Below are positions 1-5,453 of a DNA stretch of 9,646 bases, piece after piece. Within the stretch, counting starts at the first letter, position 1, and the number at the start of each line of letters is the position of its first letter. The translations under genes were made by a program, and so were the position numbers. Origin of the DNA: Nitrosopumilales archaeon (GTDB taxonomy: Archaea > Thermoproteota > Nitrososphaeria > Nitrososphaerales > Nitrosopumilaceae); NCBI GenBank assembly GCA_016838795.1, contig JAEHKQ010000286.1, positions 1 to 9,646 of the forward strand, written 5' to 3'. Under the pieces are notes generated by a model. The model ran no database searches. It saw only the letters and a program-made list of their open reading frames with translations, and had not been told where the DNA came from.

Positions 1-88
1 AATTTTCCATCGAAAAAAATTCATTGAATCCAAAGAAATCCTCTCCTCCAGATCAAATGTTCAGTTAATGAAAAAACAATTTTTGTAA
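1..88 (+). other. Possible 3' end of a plus-strand gene entering from the left
   Basis: Two plus-strand frames are open from the window edge. One ends at a TAA at 66-68 (peptide ending SSPPDQMFS); the other ends at a TAA at 86-88 (ending NVQLMKKQFL). Neither C-terminus is one I recognise, and both are too short to judge. The frame ending at 68 fits better with the hairpin at 80-102, because that hairpin would then lie between two converging genes. The minus strand is also open over the first 55 or so bases (including GGEDFFGF), so the coding strand here is undecided. Confidence 0.2.
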
Positions 89-102
89 TATAATTACAAA
101 AA
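71..102 (-). terminator. Hairpin with T-rich tail ending the minus-strand operon
   Basis: A perfect 10-bp inverted repeat (TTTTTGTAAT at 80-89, ATTACAAAAA at 93-102) has a 3-base loop. On the minus strand it is followed directly by TTG and a run of six T (76 down to 71). It lies about 50 bases past the stop of the small basic ORF. On the plus strand the hairpin is followed by A-rich sequence, so termination of the minus-strand transcript is the better reading. Archaeal termination depends mainly on the T-tract; the hairpin could also be a protein-binding palindrome. Confidence 0.5.
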
Positions 103-151
103 GGAATCCAATCGCCAACTAATTTGACGATTGCAAATTTTTTAGAAGAAT

Positions 152-217
152 TTATCGTCTTCCCCCACGCTTTTTTCCGCCAGATCGACGTTTAGCAGCT
201 TTTCGCTTTGCAGCCAT
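152..217 (-). CDS. Tiny Arg/Lys-rich basic peptide (21 aa)
   Basis: A 21-codon ORF with an ATG start (217-215) and TAA stop (154-152). It begins MAAKRKAAKRRSGG and continues with Lys, Arg and Gly. More than half of the residues are Lys or Arg and none is acidic, which is typical of nucleic-acid-binding tails and of very small ribosomal proteins. It does not match the eL41 or bacterial Thx sequences as I remember them. In-frame sequence upstream reaches a TAG at 247-245 with no other ATG, so the start is fixed if the gene is real. It lies 112 bases downstream of the zinc-ribbon gene on the same strand, with a good terminator behind it. I see no ribosome binding site. A chance ORF of this length is possible, but the composition is striking for such AT-rich DNA, and the codons use GCN, CGN and GGN, unlike the flanking A/T tracts. 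Function unknown. Confidence 0.55.
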   Translation of the reverse strand: MAAKRKAAKRRSGGKKRGGRR

Positions 218-329
218 TAAAAAATCGACATTCTCAGTGCTTTTCTATGGTTAAACTGAACAAAATTACCCCAAGTGATAACAATTTCTCAACGATTTTT
301 TTGAAAAATTTTTTTGATCGAAATTTTTT

Positions 330-506
330 TCAATAAACACTTTCTGCTGATGGTCTTCTACCCAGTAACCAAGTTTCAGTTCCACAAACAGTGCATTTGT
401 ACTGTCTTCTACGCTTGTAAGTAGGGATTTTTGGTACAAAAATAATTTTTTGTTTTGTTTTTGCCAAACAATACTTGCACCATCTGTATTCAAAATCTTG
501 ATCCAT
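330..506 (-). CDS. Small zinc-ribbon protein (58 aa)
   Basis: A 58-residue ORF starts at ATG 506-504 and stops at TGA 332-330. It carries two CxxC knuckles: C10-K-Y-C13 (in RWCKYCLAK) and C38-T-V-C41 (in YKCTVCGTE). They are separated by 24 residues with a basic stretch (YKRRRQYK, 30-37) just before the second. This is a classic treble/zinc-ribbon layout for a nucleic-acid- or ribosome-binding protein. An in-frame TGA lies 9 bases upstream, so the ATG is the only sensible start. A longer 75-codon frame on the same strand (266-493) overlaps it but has no recognisable motif; the paired cysteines argue for this frame. It lies 37 bases downstream of the DRG GTPase gene and is probably transcribed with it. 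No ribosome binding site is seen. Exact function unknown. Eukaryotic DRG GTPases work with zinc-finger partners (DFRP), but a link here is only inference. Confidence 0.75.
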   Translation of the reverse strand: MDQDFEYRWCKYCLAKTKQKIIFVPKIPTYKRRRQYKCTVCGTETWLLGRRPSAESVY

Positions 507-525
507 ATTATTTCAAAAAGTTCAC

Positions 526-536
526 AAACAAAAAAA
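526..536 (-). terminator. T-tract after the DRG GTPase gene
   Basis: Just past the TAA of the GTPase gene (546-544), the minus strand reads a run of seven T, then G, three T and G. Runs like this are enough for archaeal termination, at least in part. The tract lies in the 37-base gap before the zinc-ribbon gene. It may lower rather than abolish read-through, or it may overlap a TATA-like element for that gene (it sits 20 to 30 bases before its ATG). Confidence 0.3.
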
Positions 537-543
537 TTTTTTG

Positions 544-1650
544 TTAAACCCCCCGAGATTTTATTATAGTTAATACATCTTCGTCTTGCAACACATGATT
601 AATCCCAACTCTTTGTCCTCCAAATTTTACACTCTTTCCCCAAACTAGGGCATATCGAAATTGTTTTCTCATTTGGCGATGTAATTGATCACATATATTG
701 CCAATAGTTGAATCCTTTCTTGCAATAAGCGGTTCTTTGAAATCAGTTTCTCCTCCTTTCGGCCTCATGTAAACTCTAATGAATTTCAGCTTATTGTAAA
801 TTTGGTCTTTTAGTGGATCAATGTTAATTCCAAAATCTGCTGAAACTTGAATAAACTCTGATTTTATTTTCTTTTTTAATTGATAGAGGAATTTTTTGTC
901 AACCAAATCAATTTTGTTAATTATTGTAATTGCATCTGCATAACTCTTGTTTCCAGATACATAATCAATTAATTGGTCTGATGTCAGGTCTTCCCGAATT
1001 ACTACTCTAGCATTGTTTATGTCATAAACTCGAAGAATGTCTTTTAGTAGCTTTTCTGTCATTTTCGTTAATTTTACCTGCTGGGCAACTGCTATACCTC
1101 CAGTAGTAGTTTTCTCAATCACAATATTGGGTGGTTTCTGGTTGAGTCTGATTCCTATGTTGCCGAGTTCCTTCACTAGAACATCTTCGTGGTAGGGCTG
1201 AAACACATCTAACATTAACAATACCAAATCTGCATTTCTTGCAACTGCCAGAACTCTTTTCCCTAAACCTTTTCCAGTTGATGCACCTTTGATAATTCCC
1301 GGTAAATCTAAAAGCTGAATTTTAGCTCCTCGGTACTCCATCATCCCTGGTACAACAGTAAGTGTAGTAAATTGAAAAGTAGCTACAGCTGATCTTGCAC
1401 CAGTTAATTTGTTAAGTAAAGTGGATTTCCCAACACTTGGTAGACCAATAAACACAACTGTCGCATCCCCACTTCTTTTTACATCAAAACCATCGGACTT
1501 TTGTCCTTTTTTTGATTTTCTTTCTTCTTGCTCTCTTTTCAGCTTTGCAATCTTTGCTCGAAGTAAACCCAAATGATGTTCAGTAGCTTTATTGACTTGG
1601 GTTTTCGCCATCTCATCTTGAATTGCTTTTATTTTTTCAGGTATTCCCAA
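544..1650 (-). CDS. drg: DRG-family (OBG/DRG) GTPase with TGS domain
   Basis: A 368-residue translation-associated GTPase of the developmentally regulated GTP-binding (DRG) family, soluble and full length. An N-terminal charged helical region (residues 1-60, with EREQEERKSKKG-like content) precedes the G domain. Motifs seen: P-loop GLPSVGKST (69-77), switch I TTLT (95-98), G3 DLPG (115-118, followed by IIKGAS), G4 NKID (245-248) and G5 SAD (270-272). The segment between G3 and G4 holds the helical insert usual for DRGs. The C-terminal 75 or so residues (about 291-367, with LIARKDSTIGNICDQLH and FGGQRVGINHVLQDEDVL) form a TGS domain. The start is a TTG at 1650-1648, supported by a strong Shine-Dalgarno site 6 bases upstream (1657-1663) that overlaps the stop of the preceding gene. 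In eukaryotes DRGs bind translating ribosomes; the archaeal role is less defined. The family call is firm. Confidence 0.95.
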   Translation of the reverse strand: MGIPEKIKAIQDEMAKTQVNKATEHHLGLLRAKIAKLKREQEERKSKKGQKSDGFDVKRSGDATVVFIGLPSVGKSTLLNKLTGARSAVATFQFTTLTVVPGMMEYRGAKIQLLDLPGIIKGASTGKGLGKRVLAVARNADLVLLMLDVFQPYHEDVLVKELGNIGIRLNQKPPNIVIEKTTTGGIAVAQQVKLTKMTEKLLKDILRVYDINNARVVIREDLTSDQLIDYVSGNKSYADAITIINKIDLVDKKFLYQLKKKIKSEFIQVSADFGINIDPLKDQIYNKLKFIRVYMRPKGGETDFKEPLIARKDSTIGNICDQLHRQMRKQFRYALVWGKSVKFGGQRVGINHVLQDEDVLTIIKSRGV

Positions 1651-1656
1651 CTAGTC

Positions 1657-1663
1657 TCACCTC
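1657..1663 (-). promoter_or_regulatory. Shine-Dalgarno site that fixes the TTG start of drg
   Basis: On the minus strand the sequence GAGGTGA lies 6 bases before TTG 1650-1648 and overlaps the TGA stop of the upstream gene (1664-1662). It matches the anti-Shine-Dalgarno core well. It supports TTG as the real start, since the first internal ATG lies 13 codons further in, and it indicates that the two genes are translated from one mRNA. Confidence 0.8.
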
Positions 1664-1880
1664 ATGGTTTTGATTTTTTAAATAAAACATTATCGCCTTT
1701 TTTAATCAACTCTATTCTAGTAACAGGTATTGTTTCAAAATTATTAGATTCAATAATAAAATCTGGTAGCGTTAATTCTCTCAAAGTTTCAAAATCTCTA
1801 AAAACTATCTTGTACAGACTTGCCTCATCAGCAAACCGTGCCTTGCTGAAAATTTCTTCAATCTTTCCCTTTTTTGCCAT
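1662..1880 (-). CDS. DUF504/MJ1316-like small RNA-associated protein (72 aa)
   Basis: A 72-residue protein with the pattern of the DUF504 / MJ1316 domain (UPF0248): an N-terminal GKIEEIFSKARF stretch like the family's IREILN segment, a central YKIVFRDFETLRELTLPDF, and a C-terminal IPVTRIELIKKGDNVLFKK that corresponds to the family's IPxHRIxxI ... lW/F block. The domain is proposed to recognise RNA ends with a cyclic phosphate and is linked to RNA ligation or repair in other archaea. In this protein the usual His of the IPxHRI block appears as Thr (VTRI), judged from my memory of the family. The length fits stand-alone archaeal members. It starts at ATG 1880 on the minus side of a divergent promoter region and ends 11 bases before drg, so it is probably the first gene of that operon. 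Family call moderate; role in the cell unproven. Confidence 0.65.
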   Translation of the reverse strand: MAKKGKIEEIFSKARFADEASLYKIVFRDFETLRELTLPDFIIESNNFETIPVTRIELIKKGDNVLFKKSKP

Positions 1881-1963
1881 AGAAATGTTGTAATTAATTG
1901 TCCTAATCTATCTTCGTTTAATTTTAATTTGACAAATATTATCATATTTTTAATAGAAAAACC
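1881..1963. promoter_or_regulatory. Divergent promoter region between the DUF504-like gene and the phosphatase gene
   Basis: This 83-base, very AT-rich gap separates two divergent genes. For the plus-strand gene, an AATATT-containing stretch (1935-1940, within ACAAATATTATCATA) sits about 25 bases before its ATG at 1964, the spacing expected for a TATA box serving a leaderless mRNA; no Shine-Dalgarno site precedes that ATG. On the minus side, AAATTAAAATTAAA (reverse of 1917-1930) could be the TATA element with a short leader, but the exact position is unclear. Confidence 0.5.
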
Positions 1964-2659
1964 ATGAAACAAAAAACATTCGCAGTTGACATTGATGGTA
2001 CTATTACAGAAAACGGCGGAGGTAGAATTCATCTTGGTGCATTATCAGCTCTTAGACATTTGAAGAACATTGGCCATAACGTAATTTTTGTTTCTGGCAG
2101 ATCCTCAGTTGAAGGTTATCTGCTTTCAATTTTTGGTGGAACTACAAACATTGCAGTAGGAGAAAATGGCGGTTGCATTACTAATGGTGTTAACAACCAC
2201 AAATTATTGGGAAACAAGGCTGAGTGTGTCAAGGCATTTGAATTTCTAAAGTCAAAAATTGATAATGTTAAGGAAAAACCCGTTTTTCCAAGGCTAACCG
2301 AAGTGGTTTTACAGCGAACATTTGATATTGAATCTGCAAAAAAAATCATACTAGAAAATAATCTCAACGTGAGTCTATCAGACAGTCAATACGCATTTCA
2401 TATTAATTCCAACGGGATAAACAAAGGTCGTGGATTTGAGGAAGTTATGAAAATGTTGTCAATTACAAAAAATGATGTGATCGCAATTGGTGATAGTGAA
2501 ACAGATGTTCCATTGTTTAAGATCGCACAAATCAGTGTAGCTTTAGGTAATTCTTTAGAAGATGTTAAATCACAAGCTACGATGAATGTTTCAGCAAAGT
2601 CTGGCGATGGAGTTATTGAGGCATTAGACAAACTTGCTCCAACATTCTCAGAGGTTTAA
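1964..2659 (+). CDS. Phosphoglycolate phosphatase, archaeal HAD type
   Basis: A 231-residue HAD-superfamily phosphatase (Cof/C2-cap subgroup), resembling archaeal phosphoglycolate phosphatases of the TA0175 type. It would remove phosphate from 2-phosphoglycolate, a product of DNA damage repair or metabolic side reactions, with Mg2+ in the cytosol. Motifs seen: motif I DIDGT (9-13; nucleophile D9, general acid D11), motif II SGR (44-46), motif III Lys at K154 (INKGRG) and motif IV GDSETD (176-181). AVGENGG (65-70) marks entry to the cap domain, as in this subgroup. Length is normal. ATG 1964 has no Shine-Dalgarno site and appears leaderless. The gene ends 2 bases before argS and is probably co-transcribed with it. 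HAD class is certain; the exact substrate is inferred, and another phosphosugar or phosphoacid is possible. Confidence 0.85.
   Translation: MKQKTFAVDIDGTITENGGGRIHLGALSALRHLKNIGHNVIFVSGRSSVEGYLLSIFGGTTNIAVGENGGCITNGVNNHKLLGNKAECVKAFEFLKSKIDNVKEKPVFPRLTEVVLQRTFDIESAKKIILENNLNVSLSDSQYAFHINSNGINKGRGFEEVMKMLSITKNDVIAIGDSETDVPLFKIAQISVALGNSLEDVKSQATMNVSAKSGDGVIEALDKLAPTFSEV
2651..2655 (+). promoter_or_regulatory. Shine-Dalgarno site for argS
   Basis: GAGGT lies inside the last codons of the phosphatase gene, 6 bases before ATG 2662. It supports translation of argS from a shared mRNA and confirms that ATG as the start. Confidence 0.65.
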
Positions 2660-2661
2660 CA

Positions 2662-4545
2662 ATGTCAATTCAAATTTTACTAGATGAAATAAAAACAAAC
2701 CTAACCAAAATTCTGAATGATCTTAATTTTCCTTCTGTAACCTTCTCTGTAGAACCAGCAAAGAAAGGGTTTGGCGATGTCACATGCAATGTTTGTTTTT
2801 TACTTGCAAAAAATTTAAGCCAAAAACCAAATGAGGTTGCACAAAAAATTTCCGAGAATTATAACAAACGTCTTGGTGATCTTGTGGCTAAAGTTGAAGC
2901 CCATCCATCTGGCTATCTTAATTTTTTTGCTAACATGGACAAACTAAATGAAATTATAATAAAAAATTCCATCAAAGATGATTATGGTTCTGTTGACATT
3001 GGAAATAAAACAAAGATTGTTGTAGAACATACGAGTGTTAATCCAAACAAAGCTCTGCATATTGGACATGTAAGAAATATTGTAATTGGTGATACACTTG
3101 TTCGATTGCTAGAAAAAACAAATTATGACGTCAAGGTCTTAAATTATGTTGATGACTCTGGACTTCAAGTAGCTGATATTATTGTTGGTTTCAAACATCT
3201 GAACTTTTCAGAAACTCCTCCATCTGGTCAGAAATTTGATCATTATTGTGGTGATGTGGTATATGTCAAAACATCTGAAAAATATGAAAATGAGCCTAAT
3301 CTACAGGCCCCCAGAAAGAAAATTCTTGAAGATATTGAAGATCCGAAATCAGAAGTTTCTAAATTTGCAAATTTAATTACGAAAAAAGTTCTTGCCTGCC
3401 AACTTGAAACCTGTTGGAATCTAGATGTTTTTTATGACTGTCTAAACTTTGAATCTGAAATTGTTAATTCTGGGTTATGGCAACAGATCTTTGAAAAACT
3501 TAAAGAAATGAAAATCATTGAACTGGAAAAAGAAGGAAAAAACATTGATTGTTGGGTTATTCGAGGAAAAGGAAAAGATGATGACAAGATCTTAGTTAGA
3601 AGCAATGGTACTGCGACATACATTGCCAAAGACATTCCATATGCAGCTTGGAAGTTAGGTGTACTTGATGATCCTTTCAACTATAAAAAATACAAACAAA
3701 ACCAGCCCAACAGAACCTTGTGGCAAACAACCTTAGAACAAAGTTCTGAACCAAAACAAAATTTTACTGCTGATAGAGTAATCACTGTAATCGATTCCAG
3801 ACAATCAAGATTACAAAAAATTGTTACAGAATTAATGTCAAAATTTACCTCAAACCCTGATTCCTATGTACATTTAGCTTATGAGTCGGTCACACTTAGC
3901 TCCGAAACTGCCAAGCAGCTTGGAATTGATACAGGTGGAAAACAAGCACAAATGTCTGGCAGAAAAGGATTGTATGTAAATGCGGATTCGGTGTTAGACT
4001 TGTTAATGAAAAAGACTATGGAAGAAACAAAGAAGAGAAATCCTGACTTTGATTCAGACAAACTTTCTAAAACTGCAAATGATATTTCAGTAGGTACTAT
4101 ACGATATGAAATGATAAAGCAGGATTTAGATAAAATAATTACTTTTGATCTTACAAAATCATTAAGTCTTGTAGGTAACACTGCACCATACATTCAGTAT
4201 TCATTTGCACGTGCAGCTAGAATACTTGAGAAAGCTGGAACCCCACCAAACTTTGACGCTTCATTTGATTTATTGAAAAATGATCATGAAATCTCATTAA
4301 TCAAAACTATAGGATTATTTGAAATTCAGGTTCGGGACGCGGCAAAAAACCTGTCCCCAAAGGTGATTGCTAAATATTGCTACAATTTAGCTGTATCATT
4401 TAACGCGTTTTACGAGCATGTCCAGGTATTATATTCTGGTGAAGATTCTCTAGTTAATGCTAGATTGTGTTTAGTATCTTCATTCAAATCTACTCTTGAA
4501 AAAGCATTGAATTTACTTGGAATCCCATCCCCCGAACGAATGTAA
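2662..4545 (+). CDS. argS: Arginyl-tRNA synthetase (ArgRS)
   Basis: A 627-residue class I aminoacyl-tRNA synthetase that charges tRNA-Arg with arginine. The N-terminal additional domain that contacts the tRNA D-loop spans about residues 1-110 (GFGDVTCNVCFLLAK, HPSGYLNFF). The catalytic core follows: VEHTSVNPNKALHIGHVRN with the HIGH signature at 133-136, then LNYVDDSGLQ (160-169). ATYIAKDIPYAAWK (318-331) and MSGRKG (431-436) complete the core; the latter stands in for KMSKS, as is common in ArgRS. The C-terminal anticodon-binding DALR-type domain runs from about 505 (APYIQYSFARAARIL) to the typical end LLGIPSPERM. The protein is complete with no missing signature. It follows the phosphatase gene by 2 bases and has its own Shine-Dalgarno site. 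Call is firm. Confidence 0.97.
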   Translation: MSIQILLDEIKTNLTKILNDLNFPSVTFSVEPAKKGFGDVTCNVCFLLAKNLSQKPNEVAQKISENYNKRLGDLVAKVEAHPSGYLNFFANMDKLNEIIIKNSIKDDYGSVDIGNKTKIVVEHTSVNPNKALHIGHVRNIVIGDTLVRLLEKTNYDVKVLNYVDDSGLQVADIIVGFKHLNFSETPPSGQKFDHYCGDVVYVKTSEKYENEPNLQAPRKKILEDIEDPKSEVSKFANLITKKVLACQLETCWNLDVFYDCLNFESEIVNSGLWQQIFEKLKEMKIIELEKEGKNIDCWVIRGKGKDDDKILVRSNGTATYIAKDIPYAAWKLGVLDDPFNYKKYKQNQPNRTLWQTTLEQSSEPKQNFTADRVITVIDSRQSRLQKIVTELMSKFTSNPDSYVHLAYESVTLSSETAKQLGIDTGGKQAQMSGRKGLYVNADSVLDLLMKKTMEETKKRNPDFDSDKLSKTANDISVGTIRYEMIKQDLDKIITFDLTKSLSLVGNTAPYIQYSFARAARILEKAGTPPNFDASFDLLKNDHEISLIKTIGLFEIQVRDAAKNLSPKVIAKYCYNLAVSFNAFYEHVQVLYSGEDSLVNARLCLVSSFKSTLEKALNLLGIPSPERM

Positions 4546-4560
4546 TTTCATAAAGTAGAC

Positions 4561-4569
4561 TTTTATCTA
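4561..4569 (+). promoter_or_regulatory. TATA-like element for trmI
   Basis: TTTTATCTA lies about 21 to 29 bases before the GTG at 4590, in the 44-base gap after argS. There is no Shine-Dalgarno site before that GTG, so a leaderless transcript starting at or next to it is the simplest model. Read from spacing and composition only. Confidence 0.45.
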
Positions 4570-4589
4570 AAATAATTCATGCATCATCC

Positions 4590-5402
4590 GTGAGAAAAAT
4601 AAAGCAAAATTGCTATGTTCTATTCTTCTATAATCATACAAAAAAATGGCTTCAAAAAATTTCAAAAAATGAAACACTTCATACACATATTGGCGTTCTA
4701 CATCATTCTGATGCCATAGGAAAAGAATATGGTTCTAGAATCATTACAAATAAAGACAAGTACGTATATCTGCTAGAACCAACAACATTTGACTTCATTT
4801 CAAAAATTCAACATGGAACACAAATTGTTTATCCAAAGGACTTGGGTTACATTGTAGCTAGAGCTGGAATTCAAAGTGGGCAAAAGATTGTTGAAATTGG
4901 AACTGGAAGTGCCTCACTAACCACATTTGTTGCAAGTATTGTAAAACCTCGTGGCCATGTGTATACCTTTGACGTTGATTCGAAATTTATGAAGATTGCT
5001 GAAAAAAACATCAAGAAAATTGGAATGGAAAAATACATCACTATGAAGAAGCAAGATCTAAAAACTGCAAAAAAAGTTCCAGTAAAGGATGTAGATATTG
5101 TAATTATTGATCTTGGTGATCCGTGGACCGTTGTACCCCAAGCCAGAAAAATGCTCAAGGGAAGTGGTGGTATTGTATCAATCTGTCCAACGATGAATCA
5201 ATTGGAAAAACTTGTTTCTACTCTGGTACAAAACGAGTTTACAGACATTGAATGTGCAGAAAATATTTTGAGAACAATTGATGCACGAGAAGGAAAAACT
5301 AGACATTCCTTCCAAGGAATTGGTCATACCACTTACCTATGCTTTGCAAGAAAAGCTTACTTTGGTAAAAAATCTGGAAAGAGAAAGAAATCAAAAACCT
5401 AA
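4590..5402 (+). CDS. trmI: tRNA (adenine-N1)-methyltransferase TrmI (m1A57/m1A58)
   Basis: A 270-residue SAM-dependent methyltransferase that makes 1-methyladenosine in the T-loop of tRNA; archaeal enzymes act at positions 57 and/or 58. The N-terminal beta domain (about 1-75) contains HTHIGVLHHSDAIGKEYG (31-48), typical of the family. The Rossmann methyltransferase domain has motif I VEIGTGSASLT (101-111), the acidic ribose-binding end of strand 2, FDVD (127-130), and the active-site strand IIDLGDPW (172-179). Many relatives have Pro where G176 stands. Near the C-terminus FQGIGHTTYL (241-250) is also family-like, followed by a basic tail (KKSGKRKKSKT) that may aid tRNA binding. The start is GTG: no in-frame ATG exists before residue 134, the frame is open upstream only to a TAA at 4551, and this start places the N-terminus where relatives begin. 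Position next to argS gives a tRNA-related neighbourhood. Confidence 0.9.
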   Translation: MRKIKQNCYVLFFYNHTKKWLQKISKNETLHTHIGVLHHSDAIGKEYGSRIITNKDKYVYLLEPTTFDFISKIQHGTQIVYPKDLGYIVARAGIQSGQKIVEIGTGSASLTTFVASIVKPRGHVYTFDVDSKFMKIAEKNIKKIGMEKYITMKKQDLKTAKKVPVKDVDIVIIDLGDPWTVVPQARKMLKGSGGIVSICPTMNQLEKLVSTLVQNEFTDIECAENILRTIDAREGKTRHSFQGIGHTTYLCFARKAYFGKKSGKRKKSKT

Positions 5403-5441
5403 AGACGCGAATAGTAAAACAAGATTTATTCAGCCATGTTT

Positions 5442-5445
5442 GGAG
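5442..5445 (+). promoter_or_regulatory. Shine-Dalgarno-like GGAG before nnrD
   Basis: GGAG lies 8 bases before GTG 5454. A TTTATT (5425-5430) about 25 bases before the same GTG could instead be a TATA box for a leaderless transcript; the sequence does not decide between them. An in-frame TAA at 5448-5450, two codons before the GTG, excludes any earlier start. Confidence 0.4.
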
Positions 5446-5453
5446 CATAATTT

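Noticed and set aside
218..329. Possible small RNA gene between the two tiny minus-strand genes
   Set aside because: Low-complexity A/T tracts dominate, and no stable GC-containing stem or box motifs are visible.
266..493. A 75-codon minus-strand open frame
   Set aside because: It overlaps the zinc-ribbon frame, which has two CxxC pairs and a clear start. The 75-codon frame has no motif and ends in low-complexity A/T tracts.
1573..1893. A 106-codon plus-strand open frame opposite drg and the DUF504-like gene
   Set aside because: It spans the junction of two well-supported minus-strand genes and has no recognisable domain; it is a shadow of AT-rich coding DNA.
4546..4589. Possible tRNA or box C/D RNA in the argS-trmI gap
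   Set aside because: Only 44 bases, no cloverleaf pairing and no convincing C and D boxes.
4579..4593. A short ATG frame (MHHP and stop) overlapping the trmI GTG
   Set aside because: Four codons only, no Shine-Dalgarno site, and the TATA spacing fits the GTG as the transcript start, which would leave this ATG untranscribed.
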